This document shows positions 27,067-34,919 of a stretch of DNA of 64,000 nucleotides, one piece after another (the first letter of the stretch is position 1; every line of letters starts with the position of its first letter). The notes under the pieces are model-generated. The model was not told the DNA's origin. It made no database searches and saw only the letters and a program-made list of their open reading frames with translations. The DNA is from Saccharopolyspora erythraea NRRL 2338 (lineage in GTDB: Bacteria > Actinomycetota > Actinomycetes > Mycobacteriales > Pseudonocardiaceae), in NCBI RefSeq assembly GCF_000062885.1, contig NC_009142.1:3523584-3587583 (forward strand), written 5' to 3'. The translations under genes were made by a program, and so were the position numbers.

Positions 27067-28412
27067 ATTCCGACGAGATTCCGTTCTTCCCGCCCGACCT
27101 GTTCGAGGGCGACCGCAAGGTGCTGCTCAACCTGGTCCGCGAGATCGGCACCTCCCGCGACCAGCGCTTCATCCTCGGCGACCGGACCAGGGCGTTCGAG
27201 GAGCAGCTCCGCGCGCAGCTCGGTGCTGCCGACGTCGTCGCGTGCGGCAGCGGCACCACGGCCCTCACGCTCGTGCTGCGGGCGATGGGCATCGGTGCGG
27301 GCGACGAGGTGGTCGTCCCGGCGTTCGGCTGCGCGCCGCTGGCGTCGTCGGTGGTGAGCGTGGGCGCCGAGCCGGTTTTCGCCGACATCGACCCCGACAC
27401 GATGGTGCTGGACCCCGACCGCGCGGAGGAGGGGATCTCACCGCGCACCAGGGCGGTGATGCCCGCGCACATGTTCTCGGTGATGGCCGACATGCCGCGG
27501 TTCGCCGAGCTGGCCGACCGCGCCGGCCTGCGGCTGGTCGAGGACTCGGCCGTCGCGCAGGGCGCCGTGCTGCGCGGAGTCCCTGCGGGGCTGTGGGGCG
27601 AGGCGGGCGTGTTCTCCTTCGTGCAGGTCAAGTCCTTCGGCATGCCGGGGGAGGGCGGCGCGGTCGTCACCCGCGACGACGAGATCGCCCGCGTGGTGCG
27701 GATGCTGCGCAACCACGGTCAGGACGGCAGGCAGCGCTTCGTGCACCACCTCGTCGGCTACAACAGCAGGTTCGACGAGATCCAGGCCGCCTTCCAGTCC
27801 TACCGGCTCGCGGGCTTCGCCGCCCGGTTGGAGCGCCGCGCCCGCATCGCCGAGTACTACACCGAACGGTTCGCCCCGCTGGCCGACTCGGGCGTGGTGC
27901 CTCCTCCGCCCGGCCGCGAGGGGCGTTGCTACTACGTGTACTCGGTGCAGGCCGAGCGCCGCGACGAGCTGCGCGAACACCTCGCGTCGCTGGGCATCGC
28001 CTCCCACGTGTACTACCCGGCGCCGCTGCCGATGCAGCCCGCGTTCAGCCGGTACACCGCGGAGGGACAGCGGTGGCCGAACGCGGAACGGGCGAGTCGC
28101 CGAATCCTGGCGCTACCGGTCTACCCGCACCTGACCGACGCGCAGGTGGAGCGCATCGCCGACGCGGTGTGCGAGTTCGCGGGCGAGCGGTCGGAGGCGC
28201 ACGCGTGGTTCACCGCCTCCGGGCCCGCGCCGGCCGGTGAGCTGGTCTCCGACCGCGAACCCGGCCACCGCGCCGGAAGCGCGTGGGACGACGAGGACGG
28301 CAACGGCGCCGAACCGCATCAAGAACAGGACTTCACCACCGACCCGGCGGTCGCCGAGGACTCCGGTGGTGACCGGACACGAGCAGACCAGAAGGAACCG
28401 AGCAGCAAATGA
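27063..28412 (+). CDS. DegT/DnrJ/EryC1 PLP aminotransferase (second of two)
   Basis: 449 aa, starting with GTG 27063 in a GTGA overlap. The catalytic Lys lies in SFVQVKSFGMPGEGG, and ACGSGTTALTLVLRAMG and VEDSAVAQGAV complete the PLP site. It diverges clearly from its partner, and ends with a 60-residue acidic, hydrophilic tail (from about 390) not usual for the family. Two different DegT enzymes could aminate two positions, or form a heteromeric pair. Confidence 0.9.
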   Translation: MNSDEIPFFPPDLFEGDRKVLLNLVREIGTSRDQRFILGDRTRAFEEQLRAQLGAADVVACGSGTTALTLVLRAMGIGAGDEVVVPAFGCAPLASSVVSVGAEPVFADIDPDTMVLDPDRAEEGISPRTRAVMPAHMFSVMADMPRFAELADRAGLRLVEDSAVAQGAVLRGVPAGLWGEAGVFSFVQVKSFGMPGEGGAVVTRDDEIARVVRMLRNHGQDGRQRFVHHLVGYNSRFDEIQAAFQSYRLAGFAARLERRARIAEYYTERFAPLADSGVVPPPPGREGRCYYVYSVQAERRDELREHLASLGIASHVYYPAPLPMQPAFSRYTAEGQRWPNAERASRRILALPVYPHLTDAQVERIADAVCEFAGERSEAHAWFTASGPAPAGELVSDREPGHRAGSAWDDEDGNGAEPHQEQDFTTDPAVAEDSGGDRTRADQKEPSSK

Positions 28413-29383
28413 CGAGCGGTACCCACGTCGCACGGCCGGACACGGCGGTGCGACCGGAGAGCAAGGTCCGGAGTTACGCCCGGCTGGGCAAGCTCGACGT
28501 GTACGACTACTACCTGAGCTTCCTGGTGGTGCTCTCGGCGCTGGTCCTGCCGGTCGGCGCGCTCGGTGCGGGCACCGCGGTGATGCTGCTGGTGTACCTG
28601 CTGGGCGCGGTCTTCACGATCGTGGCGATGGTGGCGTTCGACGATCTGACCGGTTACCGGGACGGCAGCGACATCAGGAACTACGGGCCGGACGCGCCGA
28701 CCCGCAAGAAGCTGCGCAAGCCGTTGGTCGCGGGCACTCTGACCCCGCGTGAAGCACTGTGGTTCGGCTGGACCACCGCCGCCGTCGGCGGGGTGCTGTG
28801 GGTGGCGGCGGTCGCGCTGGCGCCCCATCGTCCGATGTGGACGATCATCACCATCGCGGCCACGTTCGTCATCTCCCTGCAGTACTCCTACGGCGTCAAG
28901 CTGAGCTACCACGGGTTCCAGGAGGTCTTCCTGGTCGCACTGGGCGCCTCGCTCGTGGTGTCGCCACTCGGGCTCGCCACCGGTGCGTTCTCCGGTTTCC
29001 TGCTCGTGCAGTCGGTGCTGTTCGGGCTCGGGCCGCTGATGTTCGGGGTGTACTCCAACACCAACGACGTCGAGGGCGACCGCAGCGTCGGACGGCCCAC
29101 CGTCGCGTCGCTGGTCTCACCCAGGGGAAACGCGGTCTTCATCGGTGCGCTGTCGGCGGCCGAGTACCTGATCGCGCTGGTGGCGTCGGCGACGGGGATC
29201 GCGCCGTGGTGGTTCGCGGTGCTGATGCTGCCCGCGGCCGCGCTGCGCGCCCGGCAGTTCCAACTCGGCTTCGGCAAGGGCGACATCATGCGCGCTCGCA
29301 AGCTCGGCTTCGCCGTGCACCGCGTGACCGTCGTGCTGCTGGTGGTGGCCAACCTGCTGGCCGGGCTGGGAATCGCGGTATGA
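28409..29383 (+). CDS. UbiA-family prenyltransferase (integral membrane)
   Basis: 324 aa with about eight or nine helices. The second Asp-rich motif SNTNDVEGDRSVGRPT is close to the MenA/DHNA type. The first is a variant (FDDLTGYRDGSD) lacking the leading Asn. The YSYGVKL segment is also typical. UbiA enzymes move a prenyl chain from its diphosphate to an aromatic or other acceptor at the membrane, using Mg2+. It has an ATGA overlap with the aminotransferase upstream. The acceptor is presumably made by this cluster; a UbiA enzyme beside two sugar-type aminotransferases is unusual. Confidence 0.88.
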   Translation: MTSGTHVARPDTAVRPESKVRSYARLGKLDVYDYYLSFLVVLSALVLPVGALGAGTAVMLLVYLLGAVFTIVAMVAFDDLTGYRDGSDIRNYGPDAPTRKKLRKPLVAGTLTPREALWFGWTTAAVGGVLWVAAVALAPHRPMWTIITIAATFVISLQYSYGVKLSYHGFQEVFLVALGASLVVSPLGLATGAFSGFLLVQSVLFGLGPLMFGVYSNTNDVEGDRSVGRPTVASLVSPRGNAVFIGALSAAEYLIALVASATGIAPWWFAVLMLPAAALRARQFQLGFGKGDIMRARKLGFAVHRVTVVLLVVANLLAGLGIAV

Positions 29384-30729
29384 CGCCGGATCTGGACGTG
29401 GCCGTGGTCGGTGCCGGCATCGCCGGGCTGACCGCAGCGCACGAACTGCAGCGGGCCGGGCTCGCCGTCCGGGTCTACGAGGCCGAGCCGCACGTCGGCG
29501 GCAGGATGGCGAGCTTCCGCTACGAGGGCTACACGATCGACCAGGGCGCCGAGCAGATCTCCCCGCACGGCTACCGCGCGACGTGGGAGCTGCTGCGCAG
29601 GCTGGGTGTGCCGCTCGACGACATCCCGTTGATCGGCAAGTCCATCGGCATGTGGCGCGACGGGCGCGCGCATCCCGGTGTCGCCGAACGCCGCGCGCTG
29701 CTGACCGGTGCCGGGCTGTCCCCGCGGGCCCGGCTGGACCTGGCGCGGTTCCTGGCCTGGGCGTCGCGGCGCAGGCGCGAGTTCGACCCGGACCACCCCG
29801 AGGCCACACCCGCGGGCGAGGCCACGGTCGCCGCGTTCGCCCGGCGCTACCACCCCGACCTGCACGACTACCTGTTCCAGCCGGTGGCGGGCAGCTTCTT
29901 CGGCTGGGACACCACGCGTTCGGCCGCGGCGTCGATGCTGAGCCTGCTGGTCGCGGTCGGCGACGCCGCGTCCTGGCGCACCTACCGGGACGGCATGGAC
30001 ACCCTCGCGCTGCGGCTGGCCCGCGAGCTCGACGTGGTGGTCGGGCGCATGGTCGGCGAGGTGGTCGCCGACCGCGACTCCGCCCGCCTGTCGGTCGGCG
30101 GCGAGGTGGTGACGGCGCGCACGGTGCTGCTGTGCGTACCCGCGCCGATCGCGGCGCGGCTGCACGCCAACCCGCCTGCCGCCGAGCTGGCGTTCCTGCG
30201 GGCCTGCACGTTCACCCCGGCGCTGAAGGTGAGCTGCCTGCTCGACCGCCCGCTCACACCGGAGTCGAGCAGGCCGCTGTACGTGCTGCTGACACCGGAG
30301 GCCGAGGACGACGTGCTCTCCGGCATCATCGTCGACCACGCCAAGCACCCCGGCCGGGCGCCGGCGGGCCGGGGACTGCTCAGCCTGATGGCCAATGCCA
30401 GGACCATCCCGTCGCTGCTGGAGGCACCGGAGCAGGAGGTCGTCGCGCGGCTCACCGCCGCCGTTCCGCGCTACCTGCCCGGGTTCGGGTCGGCCAACGT
30501 CGCCAACTTCGTCCACGGCTTCCGCTACGGGCTGCCCGAAGCCACTCCGGCGGCGCTGCGGGCGCGCGCCGGGTTCATGGCGCGGCCCGTCCGTCCGGTC
30601 GACTACGCCGGTGACTGGGTGATGCTGCGTCCCGCGAGCGAGGGAGCCGTGCGCGCGGGCGCGCTCGCGGCGTCCCGAACCCTCAGCAGGCTCGGCGCGT
30701 CGCGACCGGCCGCACGAACCGCCGCATAG
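29380..30729 (+). CDS. FAD-dependent amine-oxidase/protoporphyrinogen-oxidase-like enzyme
   Basis: 449 aa. The dinucleotide motif VAVVGAGIAGLTAAHELQ, the GGRM motif (VGGRMASFRYEGYTIDQGAE) and the C-terminal FAD contact GDWVMLRPASEGAVRAG are conserved. Relatives desaturate or oxidise hydrophobic rings and carotenoids. The start ATG overlaps the prenyltransferase stop (ATGA), so the two likely act in sequence, perhaps oxidising the prenylated product. Confidence 0.88.
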   Translation: MTPDLDVAVVGAGIAGLTAAHELQRAGLAVRVYEAEPHVGGRMASFRYEGYTIDQGAEQISPHGYRATWELLRRLGVPLDDIPLIGKSIGMWRDGRAHPGVAERRALLTGAGLSPRARLDLARFLAWASRRRREFDPDHPEATPAGEATVAAFARRYHPDLHDYLFQPVAGSFFGWDTTRSAAASMLSLLVAVGDAASWRTYRDGMDTLALRLARELDVVVGRMVGEVVADRDSARLSVGGEVVTARTVLLCVPAPIAARLHANPPAAELAFLRACTFTPALKVSCLLDRPLTPESSRPLYVLLTPEAEDDVLSGIIVDHAKHPGRAPAGRGLLSLMANARTIPSLLEAPEQEVVARLTAAVPRYLPGFGSANVANFVHGFRYGLPEATPAALRARAGFMARPVRPVDYAGDWVMLRPASEGAVRAGALAASRTLSRLGASRPAARTAA

Positions 30730-30830
30730 ACCGCGCACGTGGGTCGGTCCCGGAGAGGGACGGCGCCCGAGGTCGCGTCGACGACCCACTGCGCAGGCCA
30801 CTTCCGAAGAACCCCAGGAGACGAGAGCGC
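30730..30830 (+). promoter_or_regulatory. Intraoperonic gap with nested hairpins
   Basis: This is the only real gap (101 bp) inside the rightward operon. Arms GTGGGTCG (30739-30746) and CGACCCAC (30782-30789) enclose a small GTCCC/GGGAC hairpin (30747-30761). It could be an attenuator, an RNA-processing site, or a break between two transcription units. Confidence 0.45.
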
Positions 30831-32426
30831 GTGAAACCGCACGACATGGGTGTCCTGTTCGACGAGTGCGCGCAGCGCGGGACGGACACGAGGGTGCACC
30901 TGGACCGCCCCTTCGACATCGCCCCGGACGGCGGTCGCGACCACGACGTCGCGTCGCTGGCCGCGCTGGTCCGCGACGCCGCCGGCTGGCTCGCGGCGGC
31001 CGGGGCCCGGCGCGCCGACCGGATCGCGATCGTCAAGGCCGACCACTGGGACTACGACCTGCTCGCCTGCGCGGCGGTGCGGCTGGGCGCCGTCCCCGCG
31101 CAGCTGTCGGCGCACCTGCCCGGCGAGTCGCTGGGCGTGCTGCTCAAGCGCCTGCAGCCCGCGGTGCTGGTCACCGACGCCGCGATGCTCGAACGCTGCC
31201 GCGAGGAGGGTGTGGACATCGCCTCCTTCGCACGCGCGGTGCTGGCGCTGGGTGATCCGGTGGAAGGTGCGCTCGGGCCGCACGACGTGCTCGGTGCCGA
31301 ACCTCCGGCTCCGCGCAGCCGGGACGACGGGGCACCCCTGGTGATCCACCACACCTCCGGCACGACCGGCGTGCCGAAGCTGGTGGTGCACTCGACCCGG
31401 ACGATCATCGGCAAGCTGGCCCGCTTCGAGTCCAACCGGATACCGCGCATCGGGCTGCGCACCGACGACACCGTCCTCAACGCGAACACGTTCGCCCACG
31501 GGCGGACCTTCTGCTGGACGGCCAGCGCGATGTGCCTGGCGCCCGAGCGCATCACCATCCTCACCGACCACGACCCCGATCGCGCCGACCCGGTGCTGCG
31601 CGCGCATCCGCCGACGGTCGTGGAGGCGCTGCCTGCCACCTACGTCCGGCTCCAGCGGCTGACCGAGCGGCTGGACAACCCGTTCCGCCGGGTCCGGCTG
31701 TTCGTCAGCACCTACGACGCGATGCACCCGCCGGCGATCCGCGCCTACCTCGCCGCCAGCCGCCACCGCAGTCCGCTGTGGATGCAGGGGTGGGGGCAGA
31801 CCGAGACCGGACCGCTCACCTTCCGCTTCCACACCCGCGGCTCGATGGTGTCGAAGTACAGCCGCAAGCCGGGCACCCGCAACCTCGGGCGGCCGGTTCC
31901 GTTCAAGACCGGCATCAAGGTGGTCGACCCGGACACCTTCGCACCGGTCCGGCGCGGCCGGCCGGGCCTGGTGTTCACCCGGACCGAGGCGCTGTGCCTG
32001 GGATATCTCGGGGAGATGCGGCGCTGGTCGGCCAAGCGCGTCGGGGACTGGTGGAACACCGGCGACATCGGGGTGCGCAACCGCGACGGCAGCGTGCTCC
32101 TGCTGGACCGCGAGGTCGACCGGGCCGACGGGATGAGCTGCCTGGAGATCGAGGACATCCTCGACGACCGGCTGCGGGAGGTGCAGGAGTGCGTGGTCCT
32201 GGCCTGCCGGGACCGTCCGCCGCTGCCGGTCGCGGTGACCGAGGACGGCGCGCTCGACCGGGCGGCCTGGCAGCGCGCGGTCCGCGATCTGCCGCGAATG
32301 CAGGACCCGGTTCCGCTGACCTGGCAGCAGGTGCCGCGGACCGGCACCGGCAAGGTCCGCAGGCTCGACCTGCTGGAGCAGCTCACCGGGCGCACCGACA
32401 CCTACGGCTCGGGCCGCTGGACGTAG
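30831..32426 (+). CDS. Acyl-AMP ligase / acyl-CoA synthetase
   Basis: 531 aa from GTG 30831 (AGGAG about 10 nt upstream). ANL-family motifs are present: the P-loop HHTSGTTGVPKLVV, the WGQTETGP motif, the hinge GDWWNTGDIGV and a C-terminal TGTGKVRR Lys. It activates a carboxylic acid with ATP, normally passing it to CoA. The substrate is unknown. It begins the second block of the operon, with the methyltransferase following after 7 nt. Confidence 0.88.
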   Translation: MKPHDMGVLFDECAQRGTDTRVHLDRPFDIAPDGGRDHDVASLAALVRDAAGWLAAAGARRADRIAIVKADHWDYDLLACAAVRLGAVPAQLSAHLPGESLGVLLKRLQPAVLVTDAAMLERCREEGVDIASFARAVLALGDPVEGALGPHDVLGAEPPAPRSRDDGAPLVIHHTSGTTGVPKLVVHSTRTIIGKLARFESNRIPRIGLRTDDTVLNANTFAHGRTFCWTASAMCLAPERITILTDHDPDRADPVLRAHPPTVVEALPATYVRLQRLTERLDNPFRRVRLFVSTYDAMHPPAIRAYLAASRHRSPLWMQGWGQTETGPLTFRFHTRGSMVSKYSRKPGTRNLGRPVPFKTGIKVVDPDTFAPVRRGRPGLVFTRTEALCLGYLGEMRRWSAKRVGDWWNTGDIGVRNRDGSVLLLDREVDRADGMSCLEIEDILDDRLREVQECVVLACRDRPPLPVAVTEDGALDRAAWQRAVRDLPRMQDPVPLTWQQVPRTGTGKVRRLDLLEQLTGRTDTYGSGRWT

Positions 32427-32433
32427 GCGCGCC

Positions 32434-33252
32434 ATGCCAGTCACCGACACCGGCGGGCGGACCGGTTACGTCTTCGACAACGACAACGCGCACAGCGGCG
32501 GCCAGCACCGCTTCCTCGCCTCGGCGCACGATCCGATGACCACCGCGCGGTTGGCCGAGACCGGCGTCGGTGCCGGGTGGCGGTGCCTGGAGGTGGGCGC
32601 CGGAGGCGGCAGCGTCGCGGTGTGGCTGGCCGGACGGGTCGCGCCGACGGGCAGCGTGCTTGCCACCGACGTGAAGCCGCAGCGCATCCCGCGGCGTCCG
32701 GGGCTGACCGTCGTCCGGCACGACGTGACGAGCGACCCGCTGCCGGAGTCGGAGTTCGACCTCGTCGTCGCGAGACTCGTGCTGCGCCACCTGCCGCAGC
32801 GCCTCGAGGTGCTGGACAGGCTCGTCCGCGCGCTCAAGCCCGGGGGACGGCTCCAGATCGACGAGTTCGACACCTCCTACGAGCCGCCGCTGGTCACGCC
32901 GGACGAGCGGTCGCGGCGGGTGTACGAGGACTTCATCGCCGCCAAGGACGCGGTGATGCGCGCGGCGGGAGTCGATCCCGCGTTCGGCCGGCACGTCGCC
33001 GCGGCGATGCGCGACGCAGGGCTGGCCGACATCGACCCGCGACCGTTCATCCAGCTCCGGCGCGCCGGATCGGCGGACCTGGAGCAACTGGTCAACCACA
33101 CGTTCCACCTCAGGGACGCGCTGGTCGCGGCGGGCATGACCGACGAGCGGCTCGCCGAGGTCCGGTCCGCGATGCGGGACCCGTCCTTCCTCGCCGCTTC
33201 CAGCGTCATGTACTCGGTGCACGGCACCCGCCCACTGGACGGTGCGTTCTGA
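32434..33252 (+). CDS. Class I SAM-dependent methyltransferase
   Basis: 272 aa. Motif I CLEVGAGGGSVAVWLA and the acidic loop ATDVKP bind SAM; motif IV region FDLVVARLVLRHLP and LKPGGRLQIDEFD follow. It resembles UbiE/ubiquinone-type O- or C-methyltransferases acting on small molecules. Its stop shares a base with the ATG of the CoA transferase. Confidence 0.9.
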   Translation: MPVTDTGGRTGYVFDNDNAHSGGQHRFLASAHDPMTTARLAETGVGAGWRCLEVGAGGGSVAVWLAGRVAPTGSVLATDVKPQRIPRRPGLTVVRHDVTSDPLPESEFDLVVARLVLRHLPQRLEVLDRLVRALKPGGRLQIDEFDTSYEPPLVTPDERSRRVYEDFIAAKDAVMRAAGVDPAFGRHVAAAMRDAGLADIDPRPFIQLRRAGSADLEQLVNHTFHLRDALVAAGMTDERLAEVRSAMRDPSFLAASSVMYSVHGTRPLDGAF

Positions 33253-34919
33253 TGACCCTGTCACCCACGTCGAGCGGTTCCCGCTGCGCGGTGGCCTCGG
33301 AGGTCGCGGCGCGGAACCTGGCGCTGCTACCGGACGTCCCGTTCGACGAGACCGAGTGCGAGATCGACTGGGCGGGACCCGTCGACCTGCCGCTGGGCGA
33401 CGAGACCGCCGTGCAGGCCGCGTGCGGGATCATGCACGTCCACGGTCGTGCCGTCGGCCGCCCGACACCGCTCGCGGTGGACTACGCGTCGGCGACCGCG
33501 GGCGTGCTCGCCGCCCAGGGCGTTCTCGCCGCGCGGATCGCACGGGCCAGGGGACTGGAACTTCGCCGGGTGCGCACGTCGGTGAGCCAGGCGGCGTTGC
33601 TCGCCGTCTCGCAGTACCTGGCCGCGGCCACCACCGACGATCCCGAGGAGCCCGCACCGGCCGGGAAACCGGATCTGTGCTCGTCCGACGGAGTCCGGTT
33701 CGAGATCGAGACCCTCGACGCGCTGGACTGGCTGCGGTTCTGGAGCGTGCTGGACGCCGACCCGGCAGCGGTTCGGCGGGGCTGGCGGCCGTTCCAGCAG
33801 CGGTTTGCGACCGCCACCTGCGCGCTTCCCGCGGCGTTGCAGGAGACCGCGGCGAGCCGGACGTTCATCGCGATCGCCGAAACCGCGACCGCTACGGGTG
33901 TCAGCGTGCTGCCCGTCCGGGACCGTCCCGGCCATCCGGCAGACGTTCCCGCATGGCACATCACGTCGATGCCGGAAGGGGAAGTCCGCCCATCCACGCG
34001 GCCCGGCGCACTGCCGCTGGAGGGCCTGGTCGTCGTGGAGTCGACCCGGCGTGTCCAGGGCCCCGTCGCGGGGCATGTGCTGCGACTGCTCGGCGCCGAG
34101 GTCGTGCGGATCGAACCACCAGGAGGCGACCCGATGCGCGGCATCCCGCCGATGGCGGGGGACTGCTCGGCGCGCTTCAGCGCCCTCAACGCGGGCAAGC
34201 GGGTCGTCGAACTGGACCTGAAGTCGGCGGCCGGGCGTCGGGGCGTCCACGAGCTCGTCGCCGATGCCGACGTCTTCCTGCACAACTGGGCGCCGGGCAA
34301 GGCCGAGCAGCTGGGGCTGGACGCCTGCGACCTGGCGCGCAGCCGGCCGGGCCTGGTCCACGCGTGGGCGTCGGGCTGGGGTGCGGAGTTCGGGGAGGAC
34401 CCGCCACTGGGAACGGACTTCCTGGTGCAGGCCCACAGCGGGCTGGCCGCGGCCATCGGTCCGGACGGCGCGGCACCGCGGCCGTCGCTGATGACGCTCA
34501 CCGACGTGGTGGGTGGTCTGGTGTGCGCGCAGGGCGTGCTGGCGGCGCTGCTGAACAGGCTGCTGACCCGTCGAGGCGCCAGGGTCGACTCGTCGTTGTT
34601 CTCGGCCGCGGGTGTGATCCCCCGCGCGAGGAGGACTTCTCGCGGTCCATTGCGGACAGCGGACGGATGCCTATTGCTGGAAGCCGAATCGTGGGCCCAG
34701 GCTGCCGCAGCGCTGGCACCGGGCGCCGGGCCTGAAGGCGTCGAGGCGCGTTGCGCTGACGAGCCGACCGCCGCAGTGCAGGAATCCCTCCGCACCGCCG
34801 GCATCCACGCGACCGCGGTGTGCACCGACCTGCGCGCGTTGGCGGCCGACCCCCGGTTCGGCCGGGCGCTGGGCAGCGCGGCGCACGCCTTCCCGCTCGC
34901 ACCTTGGGAGTTCTCATGA
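33252..34919 (+). CDS. CaiB/BaiF family III CoA transferase with degenerate N-terminal copy
   Basis: 555 aa, longer than the usual 390-400. The C-terminal half (about 257 onward) is a standard start of the family (LPLEGLVVVESTRRVQGPVA then LLGAEVVRIEPPGGDPMRG) with NWAPGKAEQLGL and the likely catalytic Asp in ARVDSSLFSAAG. The N-terminal 240 residues look like a second, eroded copy, with RVRTSVSQAALLAVSQYLA where the Asp position is Ser. The enzyme would shuttle CoA between carboxylates, fitting the two ligases on either side. Confidence 0.85.
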   Translation: MTLSPTSSGSRCAVASEVAARNLALLPDVPFDETECEIDWAGPVDLPLGDETAVQAACGIMHVHGRAVGRPTPLAVDYASATAGVLAAQGVLAARIARARGLELRRVRTSVSQAALLAVSQYLAAATTDDPEEPAPAGKPDLCSSDGVRFEIETLDALDWLRFWSVLDADPAAVRRGWRPFQQRFATATCALPAALQETAASRTFIAIAETATATGVSVLPVRDRPGHPADVPAWHITSMPEGEVRPSTRPGALPLEGLVVVESTRRVQGPVAGHVLRLLGAEVVRIEPPGGDPMRGIPPMAGDCSARFSALNAGKRVVELDLKSAAGRRGVHELVADADVFLHNWAPGKAEQLGLDACDLARSRPGLVHAWASGWGAEFGEDPPLGTDFLVQAHSGLAAAIGPDGAAPRPSLMTLTDVVGGLVCAQGVLAALLNRLLTRRGARVDSSLFSAAGVIPRARRTSRGPLRTADGCLLLEAESWAQAAAALAPGAGPEGVEARCADEPTAAVQESLRTAGIHATAVCTDLRALAADPRFGRALGSAAHAFPLAPWEFS

